IMG/VR virus record: IMGVR_UViG_3300017782_000057
Coordinates: 1-40,312 of that record
Strand: one strand, 5' to 3'
DNA from: a virus
DNA: 40,312 bases
How positions within the stretch are numbered: position 1 is the first letter of the stretch; each line of letters begins with the position of its first letter. The notes beneath the pieces are model-generated. The model was not told the DNA's origin. It saw only the letters and a program-made list of their open reading frames with translations, and did not search any database. A program made the position numbers and the translations under genes. Shown here in pieces: positions 1 to 9,476 of the stretch.

Positions 1-5
1 ACTAC
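1..5. repeat. Terminal 5-base direct repeat (ACTAC, also 40308-40312)
   Basis: The same five bases open and close the window. Overlapping them joins the ORF on 1-2712 to the ORF on 38958-40310 in frame, reading TGSSLTNLGVGMTIAG across the seam. Joining without any overlap gives a TGA after two codons. A 2-base overlap (AC) also keeps the frame and adds one Ser. The repeat is probably a trace of assembly circularisation, not a biological terminal repeat. Confidence 0.6.
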
Positions 6-2712
6 TTCCTGTTAAAATATTACTACCTGCTGTTGCAGTTAAACTCTTATATTGAACTCCTCCAAAAAAAGCTGTGTTTGTAAACTGCTCAGATGTAATG
101 GTTGCTGTGCTGTCAAATACATTGTCAAACAAATCAATATATGTTATTTCATCTTCGTCGTCAGCATCATCTCCACCATCAGGTGGGTCATTATCATTGT
201 CATTACCGTCACTTCTAGTTACATCAAGAAAAGAATTGTCTCCAATATGTAAGTAACCACTATCTCCAACTGCCATAGAACTTACATTTGCCTGCGTTTG
301 TATTTTATTCCATTCTCCTGTTCTAATATTATATTCATATAAATCAGGCTTAACTCTTCCAAACCTAAATAAAACAACTTCTTTTATTGGGTCATATTCA
401 GCTATAGTTTTATCTTTTTCTGATTCTTTGTTCCATATGTCTAGTATTGCACCACCTATAGCATTTATAGTAAAAGCGTTATCTATTGAATAAATATTAT
501 TTAAACTGCAAAAATAAACCTTAGACTCTACCTTGACTATTGAGTTTGGAGCAATACAACCTATAAACTCATTACTTTCTAAAACGCTATAGCTAGAAGG
601 GTCTATACTAGGAACTCTAAGACGATAGATACCGAACTCCATAAAGACAACAAGGCTGTCGCCCATACTTTTTAATCCTTGTATTCCACCACCTTCAGGG
701 TCTCTAATTCTAATATAGTTTGCTATTGGAATAATAGCAGGCATACCTGCCTCAGAATAGTTTATCATATCAGGGTAATATTCACTTAGCCCATCAGGGT
801 CAAGTCTAACATTACCAACAAACATACGACCACCGTGATTCTCACTATATAACCATCTTAAATCAGTAATTGTACCGTGAGGAACTGTTGGCAAAGAACC
901 GTCTGCCTCTCCCTTGTCATTATAAACAATAGTAACAGCCTTAGAAGAACTATCATAAGTCATAGTAGTGTCTCCACCTGTTACAGTAAAAGCATCAACT
1001 GTATTCTCTGTTACAAAATTAGTTGATTGACTTGGCAAAGAATAGTCGTCTGTTAAGGCATCTATATCAGCAGAAGGGTCTCCGTTATTATCAAGAGTGA
1101 ACATAACCATCTTAGTGTCGTGTAAATAAATATCTTCAGTAATATTTTTAGTAGCATTAGTTTTGTCCTTGTAGTTTAAACTAGCTGTGCTACCTGCGTG
1201 CGTGTTAGGTCTATTAAAAACACCTGAATGAGAATAGATTTTATCCTTACCCATATAAGAATTTAAAACCCCAACATATATTTCGTGGTCGTTATCTGCT
1301 GAATAACTACTACCATTTGTTGTCCATCTATTAAATCTAAGAACAACTGTTTTACCTGTAATATTTGTCCAAGAATTTTCATATCCGTCTTCGTCAATAT
1401 TACCGTCGTCATTGCTACCATTCATATTTGCTTCAGATTGTCTTACATAAAGAAATTTACCGTCAGGGTCTTTACCTGTTGTACTTTCAGCCCAATTCTC
1501 CATATTTAAATGCTGAGATAAGACCTGTGAGTCTTCAGACCTAAGCATCTGCCCACCTATATAATAAGTAGCACCTGTTTTATCATCTGTTACTTGTGTA
1601 TATGCAGTATTACTATTTCCATAAGTATCCCCTTGAGCACCTTCTATCATAATGTTATATGTCCATTGGTCATTTGTACCATTTGTCCATTGTGCAACAT
1701 TTGTATTTTCATCGGTGTATTTGTTATTCCATATAGTTACTAATTCTGCTACTGTTGGAAAACCTTCAGGGCTATATATAATATGCTTACCTGCAACAAA
1801 AGTATCAGAACTTACAGTAGTCCCAACAGCCCCGGCAGGAGTTAAAAGATTAATTGTTTTTATTGCTCTAAAAGCAGGCTCTGCACTACCTACTACAGGT
1901 GCTCTATAAACCTTATAACCTGTAAGGCTACAGGGTATACCTGTTCCGGCAGATATACTTGAAACTAAATTAGTGGTTAATGTTAGTGAGGCGTTAGCCT
2001 GTCCGTTTCCACCACTTACTGCTACAGCTTGAGATTTACTGTCGTCTATTACAGCCTCATTTACCCCGTCATATATAGGAACAAAGTTATATCTATAATT
2101 ACCATCTGCTAATTCCCCATATGATGTATCTACAGAAGAGGTCAATGCGTGCTGTCCCGGGTATTTTCTATGGAAGTCTTCTATGTAGACTCCTGAACTT
2201 TTTGTGTACTGACCTAAAAACTGAACTCTACTTTTTACTGCCTGTATAATTTTAGGTTGAAATTTGTGACCAAGCCCTACTAATACATAATCTCCAAAAG
2301 GTTGGAAAGTTATTTTCTTGGGTACGCTTGTTTGTTGATTGGCTATTGCATATAAAAAATCATTTCCGGGTGGATTATTATTTGAATTATAATTTAAAAC
2401 ATTGTCATCATAGCTATCGGTTAATAAATCATTATAGAATCTATCCATCCTATAAATAATACCACGTTGATTACAGTATATAAGCCACTCTTCTCCACCT
2501 CCCGTAACCAACTTGCTATTTCTAAACAAAAACATAGAGTCAAAACCTCTATCGGTCTGTTGAGATACTTTAGTAGCAATGTCTCTCCGTTTAAGAACCC
2601 CTGTTGTACTTGTGTCAAAATTATGGGTTTGTGGAGTAAATTCTTTTTTTAAATCTTCAGGGTCTGCATTTGATACAAGACCTCCAAAGATAGGAACTTT
2701 TACTACGCTCAT
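1..2712 (-). CDS. Giant tail protein, nozzle (tail tubular B)-like, N-terminal part; cut by the window edge
   Basis: This is the first 904 codons of a large virion protein that runs off the left edge. The start ATG at 2712 overlaps the stop of the upstream adaptor gene (ATGA). The N-terminus (MSVVKVPIFGGLVSNADPED) resembles the opening of podovirus tail nozzle/stabilisation proteins, which begin with a short hydrophobic segment followed by FGG and D-rich residues. The rest is beta-rich with many T/S/N/G residues and no membrane segment. Near residues 830-860 there is an Asp-rich stretch (D/N repeats around GNDNDNDPPDGGDDADDED). If the window ends are joined over the shared ACTAC, the frame continues directly into the ORF ending at 38958, giving about 1353 residues. 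The position after two adaptor-like genes fits a distal tail-tube or nozzle role; this is inferred from context and weak sequence likeness. Confidence 0.72.
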   Translation of the reverse strand, partial: MSVVKVPIFGGLVSNADPEDLKKEFTPQTHNFDTSTTGVLKRRDIATKVSQQTDRGFDSMFLFRNSKLVTGGGEEWLIYCNQRGIIYRMDRFYNDLLTDSYDDNVLNYNSNNNPPGNDFLYAIANQQTSVPKKITFQPFGDYVLVGLGHKFQPKIIQAVKSRVQFLGQYTKSSGVYIEDFHRKYPGQHALTSSVDTSYGELADGNYRYNFVPIYDGVNEAVIDDSKSQAVAVSGGNGQANASLTLTTNLVSSISAGTGIPCSLTGYKVYRAPVVGSAEPAFRAIKTINLLTPAGAVGTTVSSDTFVAGKHIIYSPEGFPTVAELVTIWNNKYTDENTNVAQWTNGTNDQWTYNIMIEGAQGDTYGNSNTAYTQVTDDKTGATYYIGGQMLRSEDSQVLSQHLNMENWAESTTGKDPDGKFLYVRQSEANMNGSNDDGNIDEDGYENSWTNITGKTVVLRFNRWTTNGSSYSADNDHEIYVGVLNSYMGKDKIYSHSGVFNRPNTHAGSTASLNYKDKTNATKNITEDIYLHDTKMVMFTLDNNGDPSADIDALTDDYSLPSQSTNFVTENTVDAFTVTGGDTTMTYDSSSKAVTIVYNDKGEADGSLPTVPHGTITDLRWLYSENHGGRMFVGNVRLDPDGLSEYYPDMINYSEAGMPAIIPIANYIRIRDPEGGGIQGLKSMGDSLVVFMEFGIYRLRVPSIDPSSYSVLESNEFIGCIAPNSIVKVESKVYFCSLNNIYSIDNAFTINAIGGAILDIWNKESEKDKTIAEYDPIKEVVLFRFGRVKPDLYEYNIRTGEWNKIQTQANVSSMAVGDSGYLHIGDNSFLDVTRSDGNDNDNDPPDGGDDADDEDEITYIDLFDNVFDSTATITSEQFTNTAFFGGVQYKSLTATAGSNILTGSS

Positions 2713-3908
2713 ACAATGTTGCCACGAAAACTTAGGTCGGCAACAACCATTGTACCTGAACCTGTCCCCTTGCCACTTATCTGACCACGAACTAATTCTC
2801 TGTTTCTTAAATACTTAGCCATAAATCTATCAGATAATTCAAATTCTTTCTCTTGCTCTGCTAACATAGACTTAGCATAGTCTACTAAATATAAATGGTA
2901 TATATCAGGTATTACAGGGCTTAGTATATCTAAGTCATTCCACGTTAGAGGAAGACTAGCTGAAGTTGCTCTTGCTCCGAGACCTAATGAATCCCATTGG
3001 GACGTTAAGGTGGCAAATGTATAACTACCTGATATTACTGCTAGGTCATAAGAATCGTCCAATGTAAACAATACCTCATTCTGCCTAAACTCTGAGGTAA
3101 ATGTTGCTTTCGCTCCCATTGGAATAACGCTACCTATTCCATTAACATCGGTAAACGTAATAGAACTATTCGTCCTTGTACTATTTGAATAAGAAACTGT
3201 ATCGCTGTGGCTACCTGTCTCTGAATTTGTCCACTCCAATAAAAGATGTCCGTTTGATGGTACAATACCAAACAAAGACCCGTCCCCCGTCATAACTATA
3301 GAATTTGAACTTTGATTTATTTGAGTTTGCATTGTTAGGGTAAGTGAACCGTCTACAACGTCCCCTAATATTAAAGTACCATTCTTTAAATCATTTCTAT
3401 CACTATGAACTACGCCTGTTGCACCTGAAACACTACCCTTAACCTTTACACCTTGTTGAAAAAAACCATTGTCTAAGTTTTTGTAATTTATTTTTTTATA
3501 AGTTTTATTAGCCTCTACTGCTGTAGGCTGTGCTATGTATTGAAAGTTTATTAATGTCTCTTCATCAGGATGAGGTACTAATATTAACTGCTGAGAGGTT
3601 ATCATATAATATCTAGGAGTACCCGTTACCTGAGTTCCATCTCCTTTAATTCTATTAATTTGTTCTCTGTAAGGTTGGAGTTGATGTTCGTTAGCTGTTA
3701 TAGCTGACTTTAATTCTAAAAAATCAGCAGGCATATCAAACATATTGTCATCATTATTACAAACAATAGTCTTGTCTTTTATATAAGCCTTAGTGTGGTA
3801 TGCTAAATCTCGCTCTCCTTCTTCTAAGAACTTTCTTGCAATAGCTTTATTATGAGGATTAGTACCAAATTGTAAAACTACTCTATCTACTAACTCTGTC
3901 CACTTCAT
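2709..3908 (-). CDS. Putative head-tail adaptor / tail connector protein (399 aa)
   Basis: The N-terminus (MKWTELVDRVVLQFGTNPHN, then an FLEEGERDLAYHT helix and a DMPADFLELK turn) is of the kind seen in phage head-tail connector/adaptor proteins: helical start, then a beta region describing a D-P-A-D-F-L motif. Residues about 145-200 carry a Gly/Thr-rich beta segment (GVKVKGSVSGATGVV) of a type often inserted in structural proteins. The C-terminus returns to a helix (YLVDYAKSMLAEQEKEFELS) rich in charged residues, as in gp6/gp11-like connectors. Its start overlaps the previous stop by one base and its stop overlaps the giant tail gene by four (ATGA), indicating translational coupling. Family assignment rests on pattern and position only. 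Confidence 0.6.
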   Translation of the reverse strand: MKWTELVDRVVLQFGTNPHNKAIARKFLEEGERDLAYHTKAYIKDKTIVCNNDDNMFDMPADFLELKSAITANEHQLQPYREQINRIKGDGTQVTGTPRYYMITSQQLILVPHPDEETLINFQYIAQPTAVEANKTYKKINYKNLDNGFFQQGVKVKGSVSGATGVVHSDRNDLKNGTLILGDVVDGSLTLTMQTQINQSSNSIVMTGDGSLFGIVPSNGHLLLEWTNSETGSHSDTVSYSNSTRTNSSITFTDVNGIGSVIPMGAKATFTSEFRQNEVLFTLDDSYDLAVISGSYTFATLTSQWDSLGLGARATSASLPLTWNDLDILSPVIPDIYHLYLVDYAKSMLAEQEKEFELSDRFMAKYLRNRELVRGQISGKGTGSGTMVVADLSFRGNIV

Positions 3909-4792
3909 TAAATATTACTCTGTTTTTTAGTTACATCCATATTGCCCACCTTAGCATTTAAAGCACCAATAATTTCTAATCCCTTTTGGTGCATTGATTG
4001 AGACCTTTGGTTTTCTCCGTCACTATGTAATAATTCTGCACACGCTAAAAAAACTAAAGCATCGTGGGCAACGCTCGCTATCTCAGGCTCTTGATTTCCT
4101 AAGTTGCTTATTTTATTTGGTTTTCTATAATAGATAAGTTGAATGTCCCCAAACATAGGAAGGTCTTTAGGAAGTATTAAATATTTTACTTCGTGTTCTC
4201 CATTTCTTTTTGTTTCTGATGTTCTAACAAATACAGGGCTTTCTCCCTGAGGGGTATACATATAACTATTCTCTAATTCATATCTACCTAATTGGTCAGT
4301 TAAATGAATCCAAACAATGCTTTCATTAACCTTAGCACCATAGTTAGTATGGTCATTTGGTATTAAATAAGCACTTTCTATTTGGTCAAATAACAACTCG
4401 TATCCGAATTGATTCTTTTGTGTATTCTCAGTTAAGTCACTTAATAAAAAATACCCCTTCCATATACTAGCTTTTTGAGTTGCTGTTAAAGTAATTTGAG
4501 TGTTAGAACTCATTGGAGTTTGAAAATTAGTAGGGTAAGCATATTGATAATTTGTTAAAAACTGATTATCTGTGTGTAACTTACCTTCTACTATAGCAGT
4601 ACCATTGTGGTCAAAAAAAGTATTTAATTTTTGTTCGTGTAGCAACCTAGATAAATACTTCTTATCTAAATATGCTCCTATACGTTGATTGGCTGAGTCT
4701 ATTGCTAATATAATGTCATTAGAAGTATATGTAACACCATCCTTATCCTCAACTCTTAATCTTATTTGCTCTGCTATATTAGATACGTTCAT
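3908..4792 (-). CDS. Putative head completion/adaptor protein (294 aa)
   Basis: The first 50 residues (NVSNIAEQIRLRVEDKDGVT, then YTSNDIILAIDSANQRIGAYL) have the helical pattern of phage adaptor proteins that dock under the portal: an alternating N-terminal helix, a T/S-N-D helix cap, and an A-x-x-R helix. The middle is beta-rich and the end is helical (ALVFLACAELLHSDGENQRS), matching the usual adaptor layout where a C-terminal helix embraces the portal. It directly abuts the upstream gene and overlaps the downstream adaptor-like gene by one base. Two consecutive adaptor-like genes between capsid and nozzle would be expected in a short-tailed phage. No catalytic motif is visible. Confidence 0.55.
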   Translation of the reverse strand: MNVSNIAEQIRLRVEDKDGVTYTSNDIILAIDSANQRIGAYLDKKYLSRLLHEQKLNTFFDHNGTAIVEGKLHTDNQFLTNYQYAYPTNFQTPMSSNTQITLTATQKASIWKGYFLLSDLTENTQKNQFGYELLFDQIESAYLIPNDHTNYGAKVNESIVWIHLTDQLGRYELENSYMYTPQGESPVFVRTSETKRNGEHEVKYLILPKDLPMFGDIQLIYYRKPNKISNLGNQEPEIASVAHDALVFLACAELLHSDGENQRSQSMHQKGLEIIGALNAKVGNMDVTKKQSNI

Positions 4793-5275
4793 TTACGCCC
4801 TTCTTGTAAGCCTACGTTTTTTCTTACCTTTATCATCTGTATATGTTTCATATCCAAGTGTATAAAACTTTCCCTTTTTACCACTTAGACTAATTGATTT
4901 TTTACTATGGACGTTTTTACCATTTTTACTTGTGGAGGATTTTGTAAAGTGAAACCTTCCTCTTTTCTTGTCACTATCTCTTATCGTCATAGTGTTCTTA
5001 CCGTCCTTTTGTCTTACAACACTTTTTACGTCTGATTTTTTTCCGGAAGTTTTTTCCGTAAGAGATGAACTAATCCCAACAGCTTTCATACCAATATCTT
5101 TTTTCTTTTTCAAAGCCTTTAGATAATAACCTGCGTTTGCCTTTTTCATATAAGCACCCTTGTCCTTAAAACCACTTTTCATATTTTTATAATTCTTTTC
5201 ACTAATTGTTGAATTAGCTTTAGACCTGCTAGTTCCTGCCTTTTTTCTTGCGTTAATATTTGCGTATAAACTCAT
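4793..5275 (-). CDS. Lysine-rich basic virion-associated protein of unknown function (160 aa)
   Basis: This 160-residue protein is extremely basic: Lys and Arg dominate throughout, with clusters such as KALKKKKDIG and DDKGKKKRRLTRRA at the end. It contains many Ser/Gly residues and no obvious fold-defining motif, membrane segment or cysteine pair. The start ATG at 5275 immediately follows the stop of the DUF6321-like gene, and its stop abuts the next start, so it is clearly part of the head operon. The composition suggests nucleic-acid or capsid-interior contact, for example a packaged DNA-binding protein. That role is inferred from composition alone and I do not recognise a family. Confidence 0.55.
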   Translation of the reverse strand: MSLYANINARKKAGTSRSKANSTISEKNYKNMKSGFKDKGAYMKKANAGYYLKALKKKKDIGMKAVGISSSLTEKTSGKKSDVKSVVRQKDGKNTMTIRDSDKKRGRFHFTKSSTSKNGKNVHSKKSISLSGKKGKFYTLGYETYTDDKGKKKRRLTRRA

Positions 5276-5581
5276 TTACTTACACCTACAATTCCATTTT
5301 CTCAATGCTTTATTAACTCTACTATTAGGGTCATTAGCTGTCTTCGCACTTGTTAATCTTTTTTTCATACCACACATCCTCGCACAAAAACTCTTTCGTC
5401 TTGACTTCGCCTTACCCGTTGGGTTTTTCTTTGTTACAGGTGCTTTTAAATTACCACCTGTTGCCTTATTGTAACTTGCCCTACCCTTAGCATTCAATCC
5501 ACCTGACTTAGATTGACCTGCTTTTCTTGTCCAAGCAGGCGACTTAGCCATTGCAGAATGGGGCTGAGTTAACAGCCCCAT
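5276..5581 (-). CDS. DUF6321-like small basic phage protein (101 aa)
   Basis: The sequence contains the distinctive run AWTRKAGQSKSGGLNAKGR followed by a K-NPTGKAKSRRKSFCARM core, a D-PNSRVNKALRKWNC segment and a CRC near the C-terminus. I recognise this as the DUF6321-type family, small basic proteins found next to structural genes in many tailed phages; its function is unknown. Four cysteines (CARMC and WNCRC) could bind metal. The first ten residues (MGLLTQPHSA) may be an extension, since a second Met at residue 11 (MAKSPAWTRK) matches the usual start of the family. It lies between the capsid gene and another very basic protein. Confidence 0.7.
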   Translation of the reverse strand: MGLLTQPHSAMAKSPAWTRKAGQSKSGGLNAKGRASYNKATGGNLKAPVTKKNPTGKAKSRRKSFCARMCGMKKRLTSAKTANDPNSRVNKALRKWNCRCK

Positions 5582-5614
5582 ATTTATGTATACTAATTGT
5601 CAAAGAACTAAGTC

Positions 5615-6667
5615 TTATGAACCTGATGCAGGGATAGCTGTATCGTAATCAGTAGCAAGACCTGTAATTTCACCTACAGCTTTTGCTCTGTTGCTTACAA
5701 TCAACTGACCTTGCCAAAGAATATGACCTGTTTTAGCATCCTGTGTAACAGGAGACTTAAAACCTGAGAAAGAAAAGTTAGCCTTACGACTATGTACCAT
5801 TCTCATATATTCTTCGTTAAGGAAGTATGCTTTCCCGGCAGGACAAGAAGGGTCAACAACCAAATCTACGCCACGATATTTCATAGCGATAAATCCGGCA
5901 TCAGCCATTGCTCCTGCACCCATATCAGGTGTTCTTTTCTTATCTGATAAGTGTTGTTCGTACATATCAAATACAACCTGAGGACAAACTATCAATGAAG
6001 GTTTGTCGCCTGAGTCCTTAGACATAGCTTCCCAACCTTTTCTGAATACTTCATCAATGATGGTTGATTGTCCGTCGAACTTAGAAGTTGTACCTGCTGT
6101 TACGCCTGCGATTGCTCTATCAGTTGCATCTGTGTGAGCGTCTACAAAAGCACCCTTCCAATAACTATTGGCTGAAGGGGCTAAACCACCTAAGGTTGCA
6201 GATGCTGATGCAATCTCAGGGAGATTGACCAACTTCTCATCGTCTACACCATAAAGAGCATCAGAGAATTTCTTAGTAAGAGATTTCTCAGCGTTCTTCA
6301 TTTTAGCACCTAGTAAGTCAACTAACTTTTCCGGGTTGTCGTTTACACGCTCTTCATATCCTGAAATAGATACAGATGCGTATGCTTGAGCCCAATCGTA
6401 TTTCGCACTCTTAGCGAACTCGCCCGGGTCAATAGACATTTCATCATATCCATCGTAGAATCCTAGCGATGCACTATCAGCGTGTTCTATTGGTTGATGT
6501 ATTTGATTACCTGAGGCATTAGGTCTTGACTTACCTAAGAGCCTATTAAGAAGTACAGACTTCTTCTTTATGTTATCCACCATTTTGGGGATATACTGTT
6601 CTTTTGTTAGCGAACCAAGCGAAACAAAATTTGCTACACCTGTGCCGGCTATTTTTCCTGTTGCCAT
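5615..6667 (-). CDS. Major capsid protein (probable HK97 fold)
   Basis: This 350-residue protein sits directly after the scaffold gene and before the connector genes, the standard place for the major capsid protein. It starts after a strong AAAGGAG ribosome binding site 8 bases upstream, as expected for the most abundant virion protein. Sequence features include an N-terminal arm (VSLGSLTKEQYIPKMVDNIK), a long helix with the NPEKLVDLLGAKMKNAEKSL stretch (like the HK97 spine helix), a LIVCPQVVFDMYEQHL segment, and a late VDLVVDPSCPAGKAYFLNE motif typical of P-domain/E-loop-containing coat proteins. No protease is encoded nearby, so maturation is probably scaffold-driven without cleavage. The exact capsid family is not certain. 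Confidence 0.82.
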   Translation of the reverse strand: MATGKIAGTGVANFVSLGSLTKEQYIPKMVDNIKKKSVLLNRLLGKSRPNASGNQIHQPIEHADSASLGFYDGYDEMSIDPGEFAKSAKYDWAQAYASVSISGYEERVNDNPEKLVDLLGAKMKNAEKSLTKKFSDALYGVDDEKLVNLPEIASASATLGGLAPSANSYWKGAFVDAHTDATDRAIAGVTAGTTSKFDGQSTIIDEVFRKGWEAMSKDSGDKPSLIVCPQVVFDMYEQHLSDKKRTPDMGAGAMADAGFIAMKYRGVDLVVDPSCPAGKAYFLNEEYMRMVHSRKANFSFSGFKSPVTQDAKTGHILWQGQLIVSNRAKAVGEITGLATDYDTAIPASGS

Positions 6668-6692
6668 TATAAAACTCCTTTGTTAATAGCGA

Positions 6693-7595
6693 TTATTCCA
6701 TTATGTTGTATCGAGTCAATGCTATTTCTGCTATTTCATCAAAATCTTTACCTACAGGAATTGGTTTTTCTACATTTCCCTTTCCTGAGGGCTTAATTTC
6801 GGGTTGAGATTTCAGAGCATTTGCCTCTTCTACCGATTGTATTGCTTTTATCAAGGCAGACTCTCCGTTAGACGTTGCTGTTGCAAAGACATAGGCATCT
6901 TCCAAAGATAAGTTTTTCTCTATTGCAATCTCCAAGACATCATTCAACGCCTCTGTGCTAGTTTGCAATTCAGGATGCTTAACAATTAAATTGGCAATAT
7001 CTTTGTCAACTTGCTGTTCAGCCTCCATACTCATTATCTTATCTTCTAATAAAGTTACCCGGTCATCTTTTACATCAGGTTCGTCAATAGATTCCTGTTC
7101 TTGTTTTGGCAACCCCTTGTATTCATCAACGCTCTTGAATAAATCGTGGTCAGAACCTAACATCTCTTTTATTTCATCTGATTCAGTTAAAGTAACAACT
7201 CTTTCCATTAGATTATCTAACTTCTTTCGTTCTTCTGAAACTTCCTGAGCCTTTTGAGTATTAGACTTCTGCCATTCGTCCCTATTCTGTAGAGCATCAA
7301 TAGCAAGAGTTAAGTCATCGTTAGAATACTCTTTGTCATTGTAAACAAAGACTTGAGATTCTTCTGAGACTTCTTCAGTAGAAACACTTTCTTCTTCACT
7401 TGGTTGCTCAGTTTCCTGAGTCGCTGTTTCAGCAGTAGCAGTTTCTTCGCTATTTTCGACAGTAGGTTCGGGAGCAGACTCGAATTTCGGTGCATCTTCC
7501 TCATCGGGAAGATACAGCGATTCTACTTGGTCGCTCGTAAGTTGAACACCGTACTCACCATCTTCTAAAACTATTTCTTTTGTGTCATTTGACAT
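6693..7595 (-). CDS. Scaffolding protein
   Basis: A 300-residue, strongly acidic protein between portal and major capsid genes. The N-terminal third is low-complexity Glu/Thr/Ser-rich (residues about 35-80, ATETAT and SEEESVSTEE repeats); residues about 95-200 are predicted coiled coil or extended helix (EWQKSNTQKAQEVSEERKKL); the C-terminus carries a helix ending near RYNIME. Acidic, helical, elongated proteins at this position are the usual scaffolds of podovirus heads; they drive procapsid assembly and leave during packaging. An AGGAG site lies upstream of the ATG at 7595. The assignment rests on composition and synteny. Confidence 0.8.
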   Translation of the reverse strand: MSNDTKEIVLEDGEYGVQLTSDQVESLYLPDEEDAPKFESAPEPTVENSEETATAETATQETEQPSEEESVSTEEVSEESQVFVYNDKEYSNDDLTLAIDALQNRDEWQKSNTQKAQEVSEERKKLDNLMERVVTLTESDEIKEMLGSDHDLFKSVDEYKGLPKQEQESIDEPDVKDDRVTLLEDKIMSMEAEQQVDKDIANLIVKHPELQTSTEALNDVLEIAIEKNLSLEDAYVFATATSNGESALIKAIQSVEEANALKSQPEIKPSGKGNVEKPIPVGKDFDEIAEIALTRYNIME

Positions 7596-7637
7596 AATTA
7601 ACTCTCCTATTTTATTATGTAAAAACTTTTTGTCATA

Positions 7638-9473
7638 TTAATTTTCTAGCGTACCTTTCGCCTGAGACATCATTGCAGGATTAGACCTTAAATTCTTCAT
7701 CATCTCTTCCTTATTTGCACCAAAACCACTTAAATCAGGTGGCATTTTAGCTTGTGCCTCTGCCTCTGCCTGCTGTGCTTTAGCCAATTCTTTTTTCTGC
7801 TCTTCCATTTTAGCTAATAGATTCTCTTTATCAGGCATATTTAAGTTCTGTATTATGTATTCCGGGTCGGTTACTATACCCATTTGGGCTAATTGCATTA
7901 TTTTATTCTCTGCAAACTGCCTGTTTTCAGGCAAGGTAGAGCCAACTCTAACTCTAACCATTATATCTTTCTCTTTAAATAACATCCCTACAACACTTCT
8001 AAACTCCATACGTCCTGAAGAATGCTGAAAAGGAATATTAACAAATTTCGTGCCAAGCTGTTTAAACATTGTCAGCCACATCTGACCTAATAATTGCAAC
8101 GCTCCCTCTACTGTTCTAGCTTTATAATCAATTTTACTACTACTTGCTTTTTGATATAGCTGTGCTTGGACACCTGATGTAACATTGGTGTCTGCTTTAC
8201 CTTGTGTAGCTTTGTTAACTCCACTCACAGACTCAAACATATCTAACAGTATATTATATAGATTAAATACATAGTTAGGCATACTCGCAGGGGATTGCAT
8301 ACTAACTTGACCTGCTCCTCTTTTACGAATTATTTGCCCCGGCATATTACTGATTTGGTCTTGCACGTCTGCTGTTTGGTCTACTACCCACATCGGATTA
8401 GCCATAAGATGTACATTGTCCATTACTTGGCTTGAAATACGGTCTAGGGCGAGGTTTAAATGCTTTAGCCTACGTGGTTCAGGTCTACCCCAAAACTGAT
8501 GGGCAGAGCCCGAATTTTTCATATGAATAAATGGGAATGGATGGGAGATATGATTTTCTTGATTAAAGAAAGGATACTTTGTATCTCCATCAAAAAGTAA
8601 AACATTTCCTGCTATACATATCTTTCTAACACCCCTACGTTCTTTATTAGGGTCTTTGTCTTCATCGTTGTTCTCTTCAGAAGACATATAATCTTTAGTA
8701 TTGTCTCTCATATAACACTCTATAAACAATACGCTTTCTTCTTGGTCTCTATATGCTTGACTTTTTGATTTATATAAGTCAGTTCCCTCATCGCTAGTCA
8801 CAGATACAACGGATTCTTCGCCATCTCTTCTAACTGTTTTATGGGCTTTAAAGTTTTCTAATTCCCTGTCGCTTTTTACAAATTGTCCTAACTCGGGGTA
8901 CATCTTTCTAATCTCATATAAAGGTGTAGGGGATGCGTAGATAACCCACTCGGCATTTTCTAGTTTAGTAGCTGAGGGATTAACAAAGAATGTGTAAGGG
9001 TCTACTATATCGCAATCAGGTAAATCATCATATTGATTATAAGACAGCTTTAATAAGCCTGTTCCATATACTAAGTAATCCAATAAAAGTTCAGACACTA
9101 AGTTCTGCATATCTCTTAACTGCCAAAACTCATCCATCACAGCCTGTAAAGTATCAGCCATTTTATAGTCAATAGGGTCGTTTCCGACAGCCATTACATC
9201 TAATTTAGGTTGTTGAGAATTAAGAATTGGTATCATTGTGTCTATTGCACTACCAATAAGGTCTATAGTCATCTTATTCCTAAATTGAGGCATATTAACC
9301 CCTTCCCAATGGTGTCCGTGATATAAAGCCTCAGCCTCTCGCCACTCATTGTACATCTCTTCTTTATGTTCCCTAGCTAACTCGAACATAGCAGTTACCT
9401 TAGCTATTACTGCATCTTGCTCTGCTGTTGGTTGATAATCTGATTTAGGTTCACTTCCTGTATATGTCGCCAT
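7638..9473 (-). CDS. Portal (head-tail connector) protein
   Basis: The 611-residue length and conserved pattern fit a podovirus-type portal. The N-terminal helical region (ELAREHKEEMYNEWREAEAL, then YHGHHWEG) is followed by a conserved NKMTIDLIGSAIDTMIPIL segment, a DYLVYGTGLLKLSYNQYDD wing motif and a VDPYTFFVNPSATKLENAEW motif characteristic of portals. The middle includes LKHLNLALDRISSQVMDNV and a VSGVNKATQGKAD region near the stem. The C-terminus is a long Gln/Ala/Glu-rich helix (MEEQKKELAKAQQAEAEAQA) as in barrel-bearing portals. The dodecamer would form the DNA entry channel and terminase docking site. The gene lies between terminase and scaffold genes in the expected order. Confidence 0.9.
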   Translation of the reverse strand: MATYTGSEPKSDYQPTAEQDAVIAKVTAMFELAREHKEEMYNEWREAEALYHGHHWEGVNMPQFRNKMTIDLIGSAIDTMIPILNSQQPKLDVMAVGNDPIDYKMADTLQAVMDEFWQLRDMQNLVSELLLDYLVYGTGLLKLSYNQYDDLPDCDIVDPYTFFVNPSATKLENAEWVIYASPTPLYEIRKMYPELGQFVKSDRELENFKAHKTVRRDGEESVVSVTSDEGTDLYKSKSQAYRDQEESVLFIECYMRDNTKDYMSSEENNDEDKDPNKERRGVRKICIAGNVLLFDGDTKYPFFNQENHISHPFPFIHMKNSGSAHQFWGRPEPRRLKHLNLALDRISSQVMDNVHLMANPMWVVDQTADVQDQISNMPGQIIRKRGAGQVSMQSPASMPNYVFNLYNILLDMFESVSGVNKATQGKADTNVTSGVQAQLYQKASSSKIDYKARTVEGALQLLGQMWLTMFKQLGTKFVNIPFQHSSGRMEFRSVVGMLFKEKDIMVRVRVGSTLPENRQFAENKIMQLAQMGIVTDPEYIIQNLNMPDKENLLAKMEEQKKELAKAQQAEAEAQAKMPPDLSGFGANKEEMMKNLRSNPAMMSQAKGTLEN

Positions 9474-9476
9474 TAT

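Noticed and set aside
52-2818. Plus-strand ORFs opposite the giant tail gene
   Set aside because: They are shadows of a continuous minus-strand frame and lack ribosome binding sites.
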